Positions 1 through 8,073 of a stretch of 32,753 nt of DNA are shown one piece after another. Made by a program: the position numbers and the translations under genes. Position 1 is the stretch's first letter. The number at the start of each line of letters is the position of its first letter. The notes beneath the pieces are model-generated. The model worked only from the letters and a program-made list of their open reading frames with translations. It was not told where the DNA came from and made no database searches. Source of the DNA: Treponema sp. (GTDB lineage: Bacteria > Spirochaetota > Spirochaetia > Treponematales > Treponemataceae). The stretch covers positions 1-32,753 of the forward strand of contig JAKSTJ010000029.1 in NCBI GenBank assembly GCA_024402635.1, given 5' to 3'.

Positions 1-9
1 CGATGCTTG

Positions 10-32
10 CAATGCTGAACTTGTTTCAGCAT
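10..32. repeat. Dispersed palindrome, left flank of the GIY-YIG gene
   Basis: This is a perfect inverted repeat with 9-base arms AATGCTGAA and TTCAGCATT around the 5-base loop CTTGT. It belongs to the same family as the copies at 355-685, 22524-22615 and 32604-32753, since arm design and loop match while the arm bases differ in a paired way. Read on the minus strand it encodes the nonsense peptide MLKQVQH, a string I recall from over-called ORFs in many genomes. It ends 11 bases beyond the stop codon of the GIY-YIG gene. Confidence 0.8.
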
Positions 33-43
33 TTCTCATACTA

Positions 44-298
44 TTACCTCGATAAATCAATCCAATCTTTATTATAAGTTTCTATTAAGTTGATTTTCCA
101 ATCTCTATGCCAATTCTTAAGTTGTTTTTCTCTGGCAATAGCTGCTTTTATATCATTACATTCTTCAAAATATACAAGTTTAGAACATTCATACCTATCG
201 GTAAAACCTTCGTATATATGATTTTTATGTTGATTCACTCTTTTCTGAAGATCACTTGTTACTCCTATATATAAAACAGAATTATATTGATTCGTCAT
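44..298 (-). CDS. Small GIY-YIG nuclease domain protein (5' end probably longer)
   Basis: The 84-residue product matches the short single-domain GIY-YIG family. It has the YIG half of the motif (VLYIGVTSDL), the following Arg/His helix (QKRVNQHK) and the conserved acidic/basic stretch REKQLKNWHRDWK that carries the catalytic Glu. The first half of the motif is missing if translation starts at this ATG. Reading upstream in frame gives IKKAYVYIM, so the GIY-like YVY lies just before it. No ATG, GTG or TTG opens that extension. An ATA codon at 331-329 sits 5 bases after a GGAG at 340-337 and would give MTTIKKAYVYIMTN. Either ATA is used as a start or the original ATG has mutated and only a trimmed protein is made. 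Family members cut DNA, but the substrate here is unknown. The gene lies between copies of one palindrome family. Confidence 0.8.
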   Translation of the reverse strand: MTNQYNSVLYIGVTSDLQKRVNQHKNHIYEGFTDRYECSKLVYFEECNDIKAAIAREKQLKNWHRDWKINLIETYNKDWIDLSR

Positions 299-354
299 AA
301 TATATACATAGGCTTTTTTAATTGTAGTTATACAGACTCCTTTTTTATATTATT

Positions 355-685
355 GGTGAGATCCCGAAACTAGTTCGGGATGACAGTTTTTTTTGCATTA
401 TCGGTGAGATCCCGAAATAAATTCGGGATGACGCTTTTTTTTACATTATTGGTGAGATCCCGAAACCAGTTCGGGATGACGCTTTTTTTGCATTATCGGT
501 GAGATCCCGAAACTAGTTCGGGATGACAGTTTTTTTGCATTATTGGTGAAATCCCGAAATAAATTCGGGATGACGCTTTTTTTTTTTGCATTATCGGTGA
601 GATCCCGAAACCAGTTCGGGATGACGCTTTTTTTTTGCATTATCGGTGAGATCCCGAAATAAATTCGGGATGACAGTTTTTTTTG
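355..685. repeat. Seven-unit tandem array of palindromic repeats
   Basis: This gene-free stretch of about 390 bases is nearly all repeat. Units begin at 355, 403, 451, 498, 545, 596 and 645 (spacing 47-51). Each reads GGTGAGATCCCGAA, a 5-base loop, TTCGGGATGAC, a two-base AG or GC, a T run of 7-11, then GCATTAT-like sequence. Each unit can form an 8-bp hairpin (ATCCCGAA / TTCGGGAT). Three loop types occur in the order ACTAG, ATAAA, ACCAG, ACTAG, ATAAA, ACCAG, ATAAA, so the array is a duplicated trimer plus one unit. The T runs vary in length, as expected from strand slippage. It lies between two minus-strand genes and may act as a transcription-attenuating tail of the ABC operon. A 64-codon minus-strand frame across it is an artefact of the repeats. 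Confidence 0.93.
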
Positions 686-689
686 ACAA

Positions 690-2645
690 CTATTCGTCTA
701 AGGTAATTCTATTTCCAGTGTAGAGGAAGTAGTAACGGCCTTTTGCGGCGATTAACTGTTCGTGAGTACCACGTTCAATTATATTACCATGTTCAAGAAC
801 AATAATTTCATCTGCATTGCGGACTGTAGAAAGACGATGGGCAATTACAAAAGTTGTACGGCCTGCCATTAAACTGTCCATACCTTTTTCAATTAATTTT
901 TCTGTACGAGTATCAATTGAAGAAGTTGCTTCATCCAAAACTAATACTGGAGGATCAGCTACTGCGGCACGAGCAATGGCTAAGAGCTGTCTCTGTCCCT
1001 GACTTAATGACGCTCCATCACCTGTAATAACAGTATCATAACCTTGTGGTAAATGTTTAATAAAACTGTCTGCATTGGCAAGTTTTGCTGCCTCATAAAC
1101 CTGAGCATCAGAAGCATCAAGATTTCCGTAACGGATATTATCTTTAATTGAACCTGTAAACAAATGGGTTATCTGCTGAACCATTCCTAAAGATTTTCGT
1201 AAAGAAGCCTTGCTTATCTGATTCAATGGAATTCCATCATAGGTAATGTGACCATTTTCTTCCAGAACATCATAAAAACGGGTAAGAAGATTAATTGTTG
1301 TTGTTTTTCCTGATCCTGTAGAACCGACTAAAGCAATCTTCATACCAGGTTTAGCATGAATGTTGATATCGTGAAGTACAGTTTTTTCTGGAACATAACC
1401 AAATGTTACATTATCAAATTTTACTTCACCTTCCAGTTTTTTCAGAGAGTTATCAGCTGGATTTTTCCATGCCCATTCACCGGTAAATGCATAAGATTGA
1501 ACCAATTTAGCAGTTCCATCTTTCTCTTTAGCTTCATATGCATTTACAAGAGTATATTTACCTTCATCAATTTCAGGTTCTTCATCAATAACTGCGAAAA
1601 TTCGTTCTGCACCGGCCAATGCATTCAATACACTGTTGGCCTGCTGACTCATCATAGAAATTGGCTGACTGAATGAACGTGTATACTGAAGGAAAGCGGC
1701 AATTGTACCAATATCAAGAGCGCCAGTAAACCAGTTGAATGTGCCTTCATGTAAATTTCCAAGAATCATTACGGCAGCACCAATAATTGCAACAATAGCA
1801 TATTGAGCATGAGACATATTATTAGTAACAGGTCCTAAAACACCACCAAAAGTCATGGCAGTTGTACCGGCTTTTCTTAAATTTTCGTTTAAGTTTCCAA
1901 ATTCATTTTTTGCTGTTGGTTCATAATTGAATACTTTTACAATTTTCTGACCTTCAATCATTTCTTCAATATAACCGTTTAATTCACCAACTGCTTTCTG
2001 ATTTTCACGGAAAGCTTTTGCGGAACGTTTACCAATTGCAGCAACTAGCATAAAAATCAGATACATGGAAACCAGCATTACAACTGTAAGCATTGGACTT
2101 AAAGAAATCATCATTGCAAGAACTGAAACAACTGTAATTACCGAAGATAAAAGCTGAGGAATAGTCTGACTGAGCATTTCTCGCATTGTATCTGTATCAT
2201 TGGTAAAACGTGACATCAATTCGCCATGAGTATGAGCATCGTAATATTTTATAGGAAGCTTTTCCAGCTTTTCGAATAATTCGCAGCGAAGATTAAACAG
2301 AAGATTTGTTGAAATATAAATCATCAGTCTGGAATTACACCAGGAAGCAAAAGCTCCAAGCACAAAAACACACAATGCAGCAATCAAAAGTATTGCAAAT
2401 CCTGTCATTAATCCTGAAATATCAGCTAATGACTGGCCTGCAGCAATCTGTTCTGCCATTGGAATTACATAATTATTTAATGCAGGTTTAATGAGATAAC
2501 TACCTACAACACTTGCCCCGGAACTGACAATTACACAAATAAATACAATAATCCACAGAGCTTTAAATTTTCCCATTAGGGAAAGAATTCTACCAAATGT
2601 TTTTTTGGCATTTTTTGGTTTTGCAAAACCTTTTCGTGGTGGCAT
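690..2645 (-). CDS. ABC exporter half-transporter, catalytic subunit of a heterodimer
   Basis: The 651-residue protein has an N-terminal six-helix ABC exporter domain (about residues 25-345) and a C-terminal ATPase domain (about 405-651). Visible motifs are Walker A GSTGSGKTT (441-449), signature LSQGQ (547-551), Walker B VLVLDE with catalytic Glu572, and switch His603 (IAHRLSTV). The signature is not canonical LSGGQ, and this complements the degenerate Walker B and switch of the partner encoded just upstream. Together they should form one active and one degenerate ATP site. An extra segment at about 360-405 (containing GEWAWKNPADNS) lies between the two domains; I have seen similar inserts in related clostridial exporters. 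The substrate is unknown; families of this kind export drugs, peptides or lipids through the inner membrane. It follows the partner gene by 9 bases and ends just before the repeat array. Confidence 0.93.
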   Translation of the reverse strand: MPPRKGFAKPKNAKKTFGRILSLMGKFKALWIIVFICVIVSSGASVVGSYLIKPALNNYVIPMAEQIAAGQSLADISGLMTGFAILLIAALCVFVLGAFASWCNSRLMIYISTNLLFNLRCELFEKLEKLPIKYYDAHTHGELMSRFTNDTDTMREMLSQTIPQLLSSVITVVSVLAMMISLSPMLTVVMLVSMYLIFMLVAAIGKRSAKAFRENQKAVGELNGYIEEMIEGQKIVKVFNYEPTAKNEFGNLNENLRKAGTTAMTFGGVLGPVTNNMSHAQYAIVAIIGAAVMILGNLHEGTFNWFTGALDIGTIAAFLQYTRSFSQPISMMSQQANSVLNALAGAERIFAVIDEEPEIDEGKYTLVNAYEAKEKDGTAKLVQSYAFTGEWAWKNPADNSLKKLEGEVKFDNVTFGYVPEKTVLHDINIHAKPGMKIALVGSTGSGKTTTINLLTRFYDVLEENGHITYDGIPLNQISKASLRKSLGMVQQITHLFTGSIKDNIRYGNLDASDAQVYEAAKLANADSFIKHLPQGYDTVITGDGASLSQGQRQLLAIARAAVADPPVLVLDEATSSIDTRTEKLIEKGMDSLMAGRTTFVIAHRLSTVRNADEIIVLEHGNIIERGTHEQLIAAKGRYYFLYTGNRITLDE

Positions 2646-2654
2646 CTCTTCCTC

Positions 2655-4403
2655 CTAACTTAAATCAGCGTCGCCGCTACCCTGCTGCTGAGACTCAAAT
2701 ACTTCACGATAAATTTTGTTATTTTCCATTAATTCATCGTGAGTTCCAAAACCACTGATTGCACCGTCATCAAGAACAAAAATAACATCTGCATCTTTTA
2801 CAGAAGAAATTCTCTGAGCAATAATAATTTTTGTTGTTTCTGGAGCAAGTTCTTTTAAAGCGGCACGAATTCTTGTTTCTGTAGCTGTATCAACTGCAGA
2901 AGTACTGTCATCTAAAATAAGAATTTTTGGATTCTTAAGAAGAGCACGGGCAATACAAAGTCTCTGCTTTTGTCCACCAGAAACATTTACACCACCCTGT
3001 CCCATTTCTGTTTCATATTTATCCGGGAATGATTCAATAAAAGAATCAGCATCGGCAGCAACACAAGCTTCTTTAATCTGTTCGTCGGTAGCGTTTTCAT
3101 TTCCCCATTTAAGGTTTTCTTTAATTGTTCCGGAAAATAAAACGTTCTTCTGTAAAACCATAGAAACACTTTCACGAAGAGATGTAATATCGTAATCACG
3201 AACATCGACTCCACCAACTTTTACAGAACCGGAAGTTACATCATAAAGACGAGGAATCATGGAAACCAATGTTGATTTTGAAGAACCAGTTCCTCCGATA
3301 ATACCAACGACCTGTCCGCTTTTAATGGAAAGATTTATATTTTTAAGAACCAGGTTATTTTTATCTTCAGTATAAGTAAACGAAACATCTGAAAAATCAA
3401 TAGAACCATCTTTTACATCTTTAACAGTATTTTCTTTATTCGAAATATGAGGAACTTCATCCAAAACTTCAACAATACGACCAATAGAGGCTCTAACCAT
3501 TACAAGAGAAACGAAAATCATTCCCAGGAACATTAATGAAGAAAGAACCTGAGTAACATATGTAAAGAAAGAAATTAACTGTCCAGACTGCATTTCGCCC
3601 ATTACAACAAATTTTCCACCAAACCACATTACAGCAATCATTGAAAGATACATTACTATCTGCATGATTGGCATAATAAAGATGATGATTTTTTCTGCGC
3701 TTACCTGAGCCTTTTTTACGTTTTCTGCGGATTTTCTGAATTTCTTTTCTTCGTGTTCACCCCGAACATAAGCTTTTACAACTCGAATACCAATAAGGTT
3801 TTCCTGAATTGCACCGTTCATTCCATCAAACATTTTCATCATACGTTCAAAACGAGGGTGAGCCAATGAACCTAAACCAATAATTGCAATAATTAAAACA
3901 GGAATTGCAATAAGGAATACCATTGCCAGCTGAGTATTGATTCTCATTGCCATAATAGTTCCAGCAATTAACATAAACGGAGAACGAACACACATATGAA
4001 TAAGCATTCGGTATACGTTTTGTGTCATATTTACATCAGTTGTAAGACGAGTAACTAATGAAGCAGTACTGAACTTATCAATATTTGCAAATGAAAAATC
4101 CTGGATTTTATTGAACAGTCGTTTTCTTAAATTGAATGCAAAGCCCTGTGCGGCTCTTGTTGAAAAAACTGTTCCCAGAACACCACAAATCAAGGAAATC
4201 ACAGCTAAAGAAATCATAAGTATACCGGTTTTAATTACGTAAGGTAAATCATGATTCTGGATTCCCACATCAATAATATTGGCCATAACAAATGGAATTA
4301 TTACTTCCATAATAACTTCACCAATCATGGCTACTGGAGACAAAATAGTATTGATTACATACTTCTTTTCTAATCCAGTTAAAAGTTTGCGTATTTTAGT
4401 CAT
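2655..4403 (-). CDS. ABC exporter half-transporter, degenerate-site subunit
   Basis: The 582-residue exporter half has six membrane helices (about 15-310) and an ATPase domain (about 335-575). Walker A is GGTGSSKST (370-378) and the signature VSGGQ (474-478) is near canonical. Walker B ends ILILDD, with Asp499 where the catalytic Glu should be, and the switch motif reads IIAQRISS, with Gln530 in place of His. This is the pattern of the non-catalytic subunit in heterodimeric exporters of the TM287/288 and BmrC/BmrD type. The gene is first in a two-gene operon with the catalytic partner. It has no Shine-Dalgarno sequence; a -10-like TAAATT ends 7 bases before the ATG, so its mRNA may be leaderless. 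Substrate unknown. Confidence 0.93.
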   Translation of the reverse strand: MTKIRKLLTGLEKKYVINTILSPVAMIGEVIMEVIIPFVMANIIDVGIQNHDLPYVIKTGILMISLAVISLICGVLGTVFSTRAAQGFAFNLRKRLFNKIQDFSFANIDKFSTASLVTRLTTDVNMTQNVYRMLIHMCVRSPFMLIAGTIMAMRINTQLAMVFLIAIPVLIIAIIGLGSLAHPRFERMMKMFDGMNGAIQENLIGIRVVKAYVRGEHEEKKFRKSAENVKKAQVSAEKIIIFIMPIMQIVMYLSMIAVMWFGGKFVVMGEMQSGQLISFFTYVTQVLSSLMFLGMIFVSLVMVRASIGRIVEVLDEVPHISNKENTVKDVKDGSIDFSDVSFTYTEDKNNLVLKNINLSIKSGQVVGIIGGTGSSKSTLVSMIPRLYDVTSGSVKVGGVDVRDYDITSLRESVSMVLQKNVLFSGTIKENLKWGNENATDEQIKEACVAADADSFIESFPDKYETEMGQGGVNVSGGQKQRLCIARALLKNPKILILDDSTSAVDTATETRIRAALKELAPETTKIIIAQRISSVKDADVIFVLDDGAISGFGTHDELMENNKIYREVFESQQQGSGDADLS

Positions 4404-4410
4404 AAGAACA

Positions 4411-4439
4411 AATTTATCTATATTTTTATATTAAGACAA
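4411..4439 (-). promoter_or_regulatory. Promoter of the ABC exporter operon (leaderless type)
   Basis: On the minus strand TTGTCT (4439-4434) is followed after 17 bases by TAAATT (4416-4411), and the ATG of the 582-residue subunit begins 7 bases later. The position implies a transcript starting at or next to the start codon. Prediction only, in an AT-rich region. Confidence 0.5.
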
Positions 4440-4488
4440 TAGAATAAAGAGTTTATAACAAAATTTTTCGTAAAAAAAATAAAAGTAT

Positions 4489-4518
4489 TTGATTAAAAAA
4501 AGCAGATTTTTTTATAAT
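4489..4518 (+). promoter_or_regulatory. Promoter of the Rpn-type nuclease gene
   Basis: TTGATT (4489-4494) and a perfect TATAAT (4513-4518) are separated by 18 bases. The predicted start leaves a 5' untranslated region of about 45 bases that contains the ribosome-binding sequence AGAGG, 5 bases from the ATG at 4569. Confidence 0.55.
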
Positions 4519-4568
4519 TTTGGTCCGAAATCATATTTTATCTGCATATTTATAGAAAAGAGGTCAAA

Positions 4569-5588
4569 ATGATAAAATTAAATCGACGCCACAAAGATTC
4601 TATATTTCGTGCACTTTTTTCTGATAAAGAAAACTTTCTTTCATTGTACAATGCATTACATGACACAAACTTTACTTTAGAAACAACTGATATTCAACCT
4701 TTAGAAATTAAACAGACAATGTATACCACATACAAAAATGATGTTTCTATGTTGATTAATGGAGAACTAATTGTGTTACTGGAGCATCAGTCTACTATTA
4801 ATAACAACATGCCTTTCAGATGCCTGGAATATATTACAAGACTATATGAACATCTGCTGAAAAATGAAAATCGTTACAAAGAAACAATTATCTCCCTTCC
4901 TGTTCCTGAATTTTATGTTTTCTATAACGGAAACAAAGAACTCAAAAATAATACAATTCTAAAATTATCCGATGCATATAAAAAGCGGCCAAAAATTATT
5001 CCCTTAGAATTAAATGTTATTGTCAAAAACATAAAATCTACCACATCGCAAAATTCAGAATTGAAAATGATGAAACACTGTACTATATTAAAAGAGTACT
5101 CAAGATTTATTGAAATTATAGAAGAACATAAGAGAAATAAACGTGGTTTGAAAAAAGCAATCCAAGCTTCTATAAAAGAAGGAATCCTTAGTGAGTTTTT
5201 GGAAAACAATTTTAAAGAGGTAATGAATATGCTTTGTGCAAGATATAGTTACAAAACAGATGTAAGAGTAAAAGCCCAGGAACAAGCAGAAGAATTAGCT
5301 AAGGATATTGCCAAAAATATGGCAAAAGATATGGCCCAAGATCTCGCTAAAGACATGGCAAAAGATATGGCGAATGATTTAGCAAAAAATATGGCCATAG
5401 ATCTTGCCAAAGACCTTGCAAAGGATATAGCTAAAGAAATGGCACAAGATATTGCTAAAGAAATAGCAAAGGATATGGCAGAAAACGTAAAATTGAACAT
5501 CACTAAACAAATGATTGAAAAAAATATACCAGTAAATACTATCTCCGAAATTACAGGGATTTCAGAAGAACAAATACTAAAACTGTAA
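4569..5588 (+). CDS. Rpn family (TIGR01784-like) PD-(D/E)XK nuclease with tetrapeptide-repeat tail
   Basis: The 339-residue protein opens with the HKDSIFRALFSDKE segment typical of Rpn/transposase-like proteins. It carries the nuclease core as Asp58 (KNDVSML) and the ELIVLLEHQST strand with Glu72 and Gln74, then MPFRCLEYITRLYEHLL. Rpn proteins are DNA endonucleases that promote RecA-independent recombination; whether this one is active is unknown. Residues 245-304 are 15 consecutive four-residue units of the form [K/Q/N/I][D/N/E][I/M/L]A, predicted to form one long amphipathic helix. The last 30 residues (KNIPVNTISEITGISEEQIL) are the usual C-terminal helix-turn-helix-like end of this family. 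The start is supported by AGAGG. The gene is transcribed alone and diverges from the ABC operon. The tail makes it somewhat longer than the roughly 300 residues usual for the family. Confidence 0.85.
   Translation: MIKLNRRHKDSIFRALFSDKENFLSLYNALHDTNFTLETTDIQPLEIKQTMYTTYKNDVSMLINGELIVLLEHQSTINNNMPFRCLEYITRLYEHLLKNENRYKETIISLPVPEFYVFYNGNKELKNNTILKLSDAYKKRPKIIPLELNVIVKNIKSTTSQNSELKMMKHCTILKEYSRFIEIIEEHKRNKRGLKKAIQASIKEGILSEFLENNFKEVMNMLCARYSYKTDVRVKAQEQAEELAKDIAKNMAKDMAQDLAKDMAKDMANDLAKNMAIDLAKDLAKDIAKEMAQDIAKEIAKDMAENVKLNITKQMIEKNIPVNTISEITGISEEQILKL
5301..5480 (+). repeat. In-frame 12-base repeat coding for 15 tetrapeptides
   Basis: Fifteen 12-base units encode KDIA/KDMA-like tetrapeptides in the Rpn-type protein. 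The alanine codon varies among GCC, GCA, GCT and GCG and other positions also differ silently, so the units are old and are kept by selection on the protein rather than being a fresh slippage expansion. Gain or loss of a unit would keep the reading frame. Confidence 0.9.
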
Positions 5589-5631
5589 TTTCTTTATTAT
5601 CCCAAGCACATTATAAGAAGATGTTTTTTCA

Positions 5632-5660
5632 TTTATCATTTTCTTTTTTTCATTTATAAT
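5632..5660 (+). promoter_or_regulatory. Promoter of pepF (leaderless type)
   Basis: A perfect TATAAT (5655-5660) ends 6 bases before the ATG at 5667, and no Shine-Dalgarno sequence lies between. The -35 is weak (TTTATC at 5632-5637, 17-base spacer). Confidence 0.5.
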
Positions 5661-5666
5661 AAGTAT

Positions 5667-7469
5667 ATGGCAAATAATACAATTCCTTCTAGAAAAGATG
5701 TCCCTGCTAAAGACAAATGGGACCTTTCATCATTATTTAAATCAGATACTGAATGGGAAGAAGCTTTAAAGGAAGTTCCTTCATTAACAAAAAAAGTTGT
5801 AGCTTTTAAGGGCAGATTAGGTGAATCAGCTGAAACTTTATTAGAAGCAATGAAAGCAGTAGAAGCAGTAAGCTTAAAAATTGAAACTGTTTACCATTAT
5901 GCTTCTTTACTAGATGCTGCTGATGCTAACGATTCCAGTTCTACTGATAAAAATGGCCGGGCAATTATGGCATATACTCAGATGGGTGCCGAATTAAGTT
6001 TTTTTGATCCAGAGTTACAATCTATTGATGAAAAAACATTAAGAGAATGGATTTCTCGACCAGAATTTGCTGATTATAAAATTAATATTGAAAAACTTTT
6101 ATACTTAAAACAATATATTTTATCTGAAAAAGAAGAACGTATTCTTTCACTTCAGGGACAGACCTCTGAAACTGCTGATACAACTTTTGGCGTGCTTACA
6201 AATGTTGATATGAACGAAACTTTTGGAACTGTTACAGTTGATGGAGAAGAAAAACCTCTTACAGAAACAACCTGGTCTGTTTTCCTTCATTCTCAGAACA
6301 GAAAAATTCGGGAAGAAGCATACAAAAAATTCTATAAAAAATATGAAGAACACCAGCATACAATCGCATCTTTATATGCAGGCTCTGTAAATCAGGATAT
6401 TTTTATTACCAGAGCAAGAGGTTATAATTCTGCATTGGAACGAGCACTTTATTCTAATAAAGTTCCAGTTTCTGTTTATCATAATCTTATTGATTGCATT
6501 CATAAAAATCTTGATACATTACACGACTATTATTCATTAAGAAAAAAAGCTTTGGGACTTGAGGAATTGCGTCATTATGATGTTTATGTTCCTCTTGTAA
6601 AATCTGTTGATTCTCACACCACTTATGAAGAAGCAGTTGAAATCTGTAGAAAAGCGTTAGCTCCATTAGGTAAAGAATACACTGACAGACTTTGTGATGG
6701 GCTTTTAAATGGCTGGGCTGACCGTTATGAAAATAAAGGTAAAAGGTCCGGGGCTTTCTCCAGCGGATGTTACATTGGAAATCCTTACATTTTACTTAAT
6801 TATAAAGAAGATGTTATTCGTGATGTATTTACAATGGCTCACGAAGGTGGTCATTCTATGCACAGCTGGTATTCAGTTCATAACAATCCTTTTATGTGCT
6901 ATGACTATACAATTTTTGAAGCTGAAGTTGCATCTACCTTTAATGAAGAATTGGTTTTTGAATATCTTTTGAAAAATGCAGAATCTAAAGAAATGAAAAC
7001 TTATCTTTTAAGTATGCGTGCTGATGATATTCTTGCAACTTTATTCCGACAGACAATGTTTGCAGAATTTGAATTAAAAGCTCATGAACTGGTAGAAAAT
7101 GGAACTCCATTAACAGCTGAACTTTTACGTAAAATCTATCGGGAACTTCTGGAATTATATTTTGGACCAGAAATGCATTTTGAAGAAAATTCAGATATGG
7201 AAGGTTTAAGAATTCCTCACTTCTATTCTGCTTTCTATGTTTACAAATATGCTACAGGAATTTCTGCAGCTCTTGCTCTTGCAAAACGGGTTCTTAACGG
7301 CGGAGACAAAGAACGGGAAGACTACTTTAAATTCCTTAAATCTGGCGGTTCAAGATATCCAATTGAAAGTCTTAAAGTTGCTGGCGTTGATATGGAAAAA
7401 ACAGAACCAGTTCAGTCAGCCTGCGATGAATTTAAGAAAATTGTAGATGAATTAAAAACTTTATTATAA
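5667..7469 (+). CDS. pepF: Oligoendopeptidase F (M3 family zinc peptidase)
   Basis: The 600-residue protein has the size and architecture of PepF: an N-terminal helical region (about 1-200), then the M3 catalytic domain. The zinc site is HEGGH (392-396) in MAHEGGHSMHSWYS, with the third ligand Glu about 420 in FEAEVASTFNEE. The segment GAFSSGCYIGNPYILLNY before it and RIPHFYSAFYVYKYATGISA near residue 520 are typical of the family and help shape the substrate pocket. PepF is cytoplasmic and cuts short peptides of roughly 7-17 residues, consistent with an amino-acid-using fermenter that imports peptides. The DJ-1 family gene follows after 13 bases and is probably co-transcribed. The mRNA appears leaderless. 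Confidence 0.95.
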   Translation: MANNTIPSRKDVPAKDKWDLSSLFKSDTEWEEALKEVPSLTKKVVAFKGRLGESAETLLEAMKAVEAVSLKIETVYHYASLLDAADANDSSSTDKNGRAIMAYTQMGAELSFFDPELQSIDEKTLREWISRPEFADYKINIEKLLYLKQYILSEKEERILSLQGQTSETADTTFGVLTNVDMNETFGTVTVDGEEKPLTETTWSVFLHSQNRKIREEAYKKFYKKYEEHQHTIASLYAGSVNQDIFITRARGYNSALERALYSNKVPVSVYHNLIDCIHKNLDTLHDYYSLRKKALGLEELRHYDVYVPLVKSVDSHTTYEEAVEICRKALAPLGKEYTDRLCDGLLNGWADRYENKGKRSGAFSSGCYIGNPYILLNYKEDVIRDVFTMAHEGGHSMHSWYSVHNNPFMCYDYTIFEAEVASTFNEELVFEYLLKNAESKEMKTYLLSMRADDILATLFRQTMFAEFELKAHELVENGTPLTAELLRKIYRELLELYFGPEMHFEENSDMEGLRIPHFYSAFYVYKYATGISAALALAKRVLNGGDKEREDYFKFLKSGGSRYPIESLKVAGVDMEKTEPVQSACDEFKKIVDELKTLL

Positions 7470-7482
7470 TCAGGAGAAACAA

Positions 7483-8073
7483 ATGGCTAAAACTGCTGCT
7501 GTATTTTTTGCGGATGGATTTGAAGAAATTGAAGGTCTGTCCCCAGTTGATTATTTAAGACGCGCTGGAGTAGAAGTTACAACTGTTGGCGTTGTTGGAA
7601 AATCTTTTAATGACACAATGATTGTTACTTCTTCTCATAAAATTCCAATTATTACTGATACGACTTTAGATGTATATCTTGCTGAACACAAAGACAATCT
7701 GCCTGACTGTGTGGTTTGTCCTGGAGGTTCAGTTGGAGCAGACAATCTTGCTGCAACACCAGATCTTCTTGCTTTTCTTGAAAAATGTTTTGATGCAGGA
7801 AAATTAACTTCTGCCATTTGTGCTTCCCCTGCAGTTGTATTTGGAAAAACAAAAATTACAGCAGGAAAGAAATGGACATGTTATCCAGGAATGGAAACCT
7901 GTGCAAAAGAAGAATATCTTTCTAAATATGAAAACAATGTTTTTGTTACAGATGGAAATGTTGTTACAGGCAGAGGTCCAGGAGCCAGCGAACAGTTTGC
8001 AATGGAACTGGTTCGCATTTTAGCTGGATCTGAAGTTTACAAGAAAGTTCACGATTCCAGTCAGCAAAGATAA
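7483..8073 (+). CDS. DJ-1/PfpI (ThiJ) family protein
   Basis: This 196-residue protein has the DJ-1 fold signatures: the early acidic FEEIEG with Glu17 in the position that contacts the reactive Cys, the glycine-rich CPGGSVGADNL, and the nucleophile-elbow AICASP with Cys113. Several family members are reported as glyoxalase- or deglycase-like, oxidation-sensing or chaperone proteins; the older annotation as a thiamine-synthesis enzyme (ThiJ) is not supported. The start is backed by AGGAG, 6 bases before the ATG. It forms the second gene of a pepF operon, which suggests general protein quality control or carbonyl-stress defence. The stop codon lies in the stem of the shared terminator at 8072-8120. 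Confidence 0.92.
   Translation: MAKTAAVFFADGFEEIEGLSPVDYLRRAGVEVTTVGVVGKSFNDTMIVTSSHKIPIITDTTLDVYLAEHKDNLPDCVVCPGGSVGADNLAATPDLLAFLEKCFDAGKLTSAICASPAVVFGKTKITAGKKWTCYPGMETCAKEEYLSKYENNVFVTDGNVVTGRGPGASEQFAMELVRILAGSEVYKKVHDSSQQR

Noticed and set aside
446..640. 64-residue minus-strand reading frame across the array
   Set aside because: It is only a translation of the repeats (VIPN.FRD-like strings) with no ribosome-binding site.
355..685. CRISPR-like regular array
   Set aside because: The whole 47-51 base unit is repeated, including what would be the spacer, there are only three near-identical types, and no cas genes are near.
5249..5503. Alanine/serine-rich antisense frame over the Rpn tail
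   Set aside because: It is a mirror of the 12-base repeat on the other strand, with no start signals.
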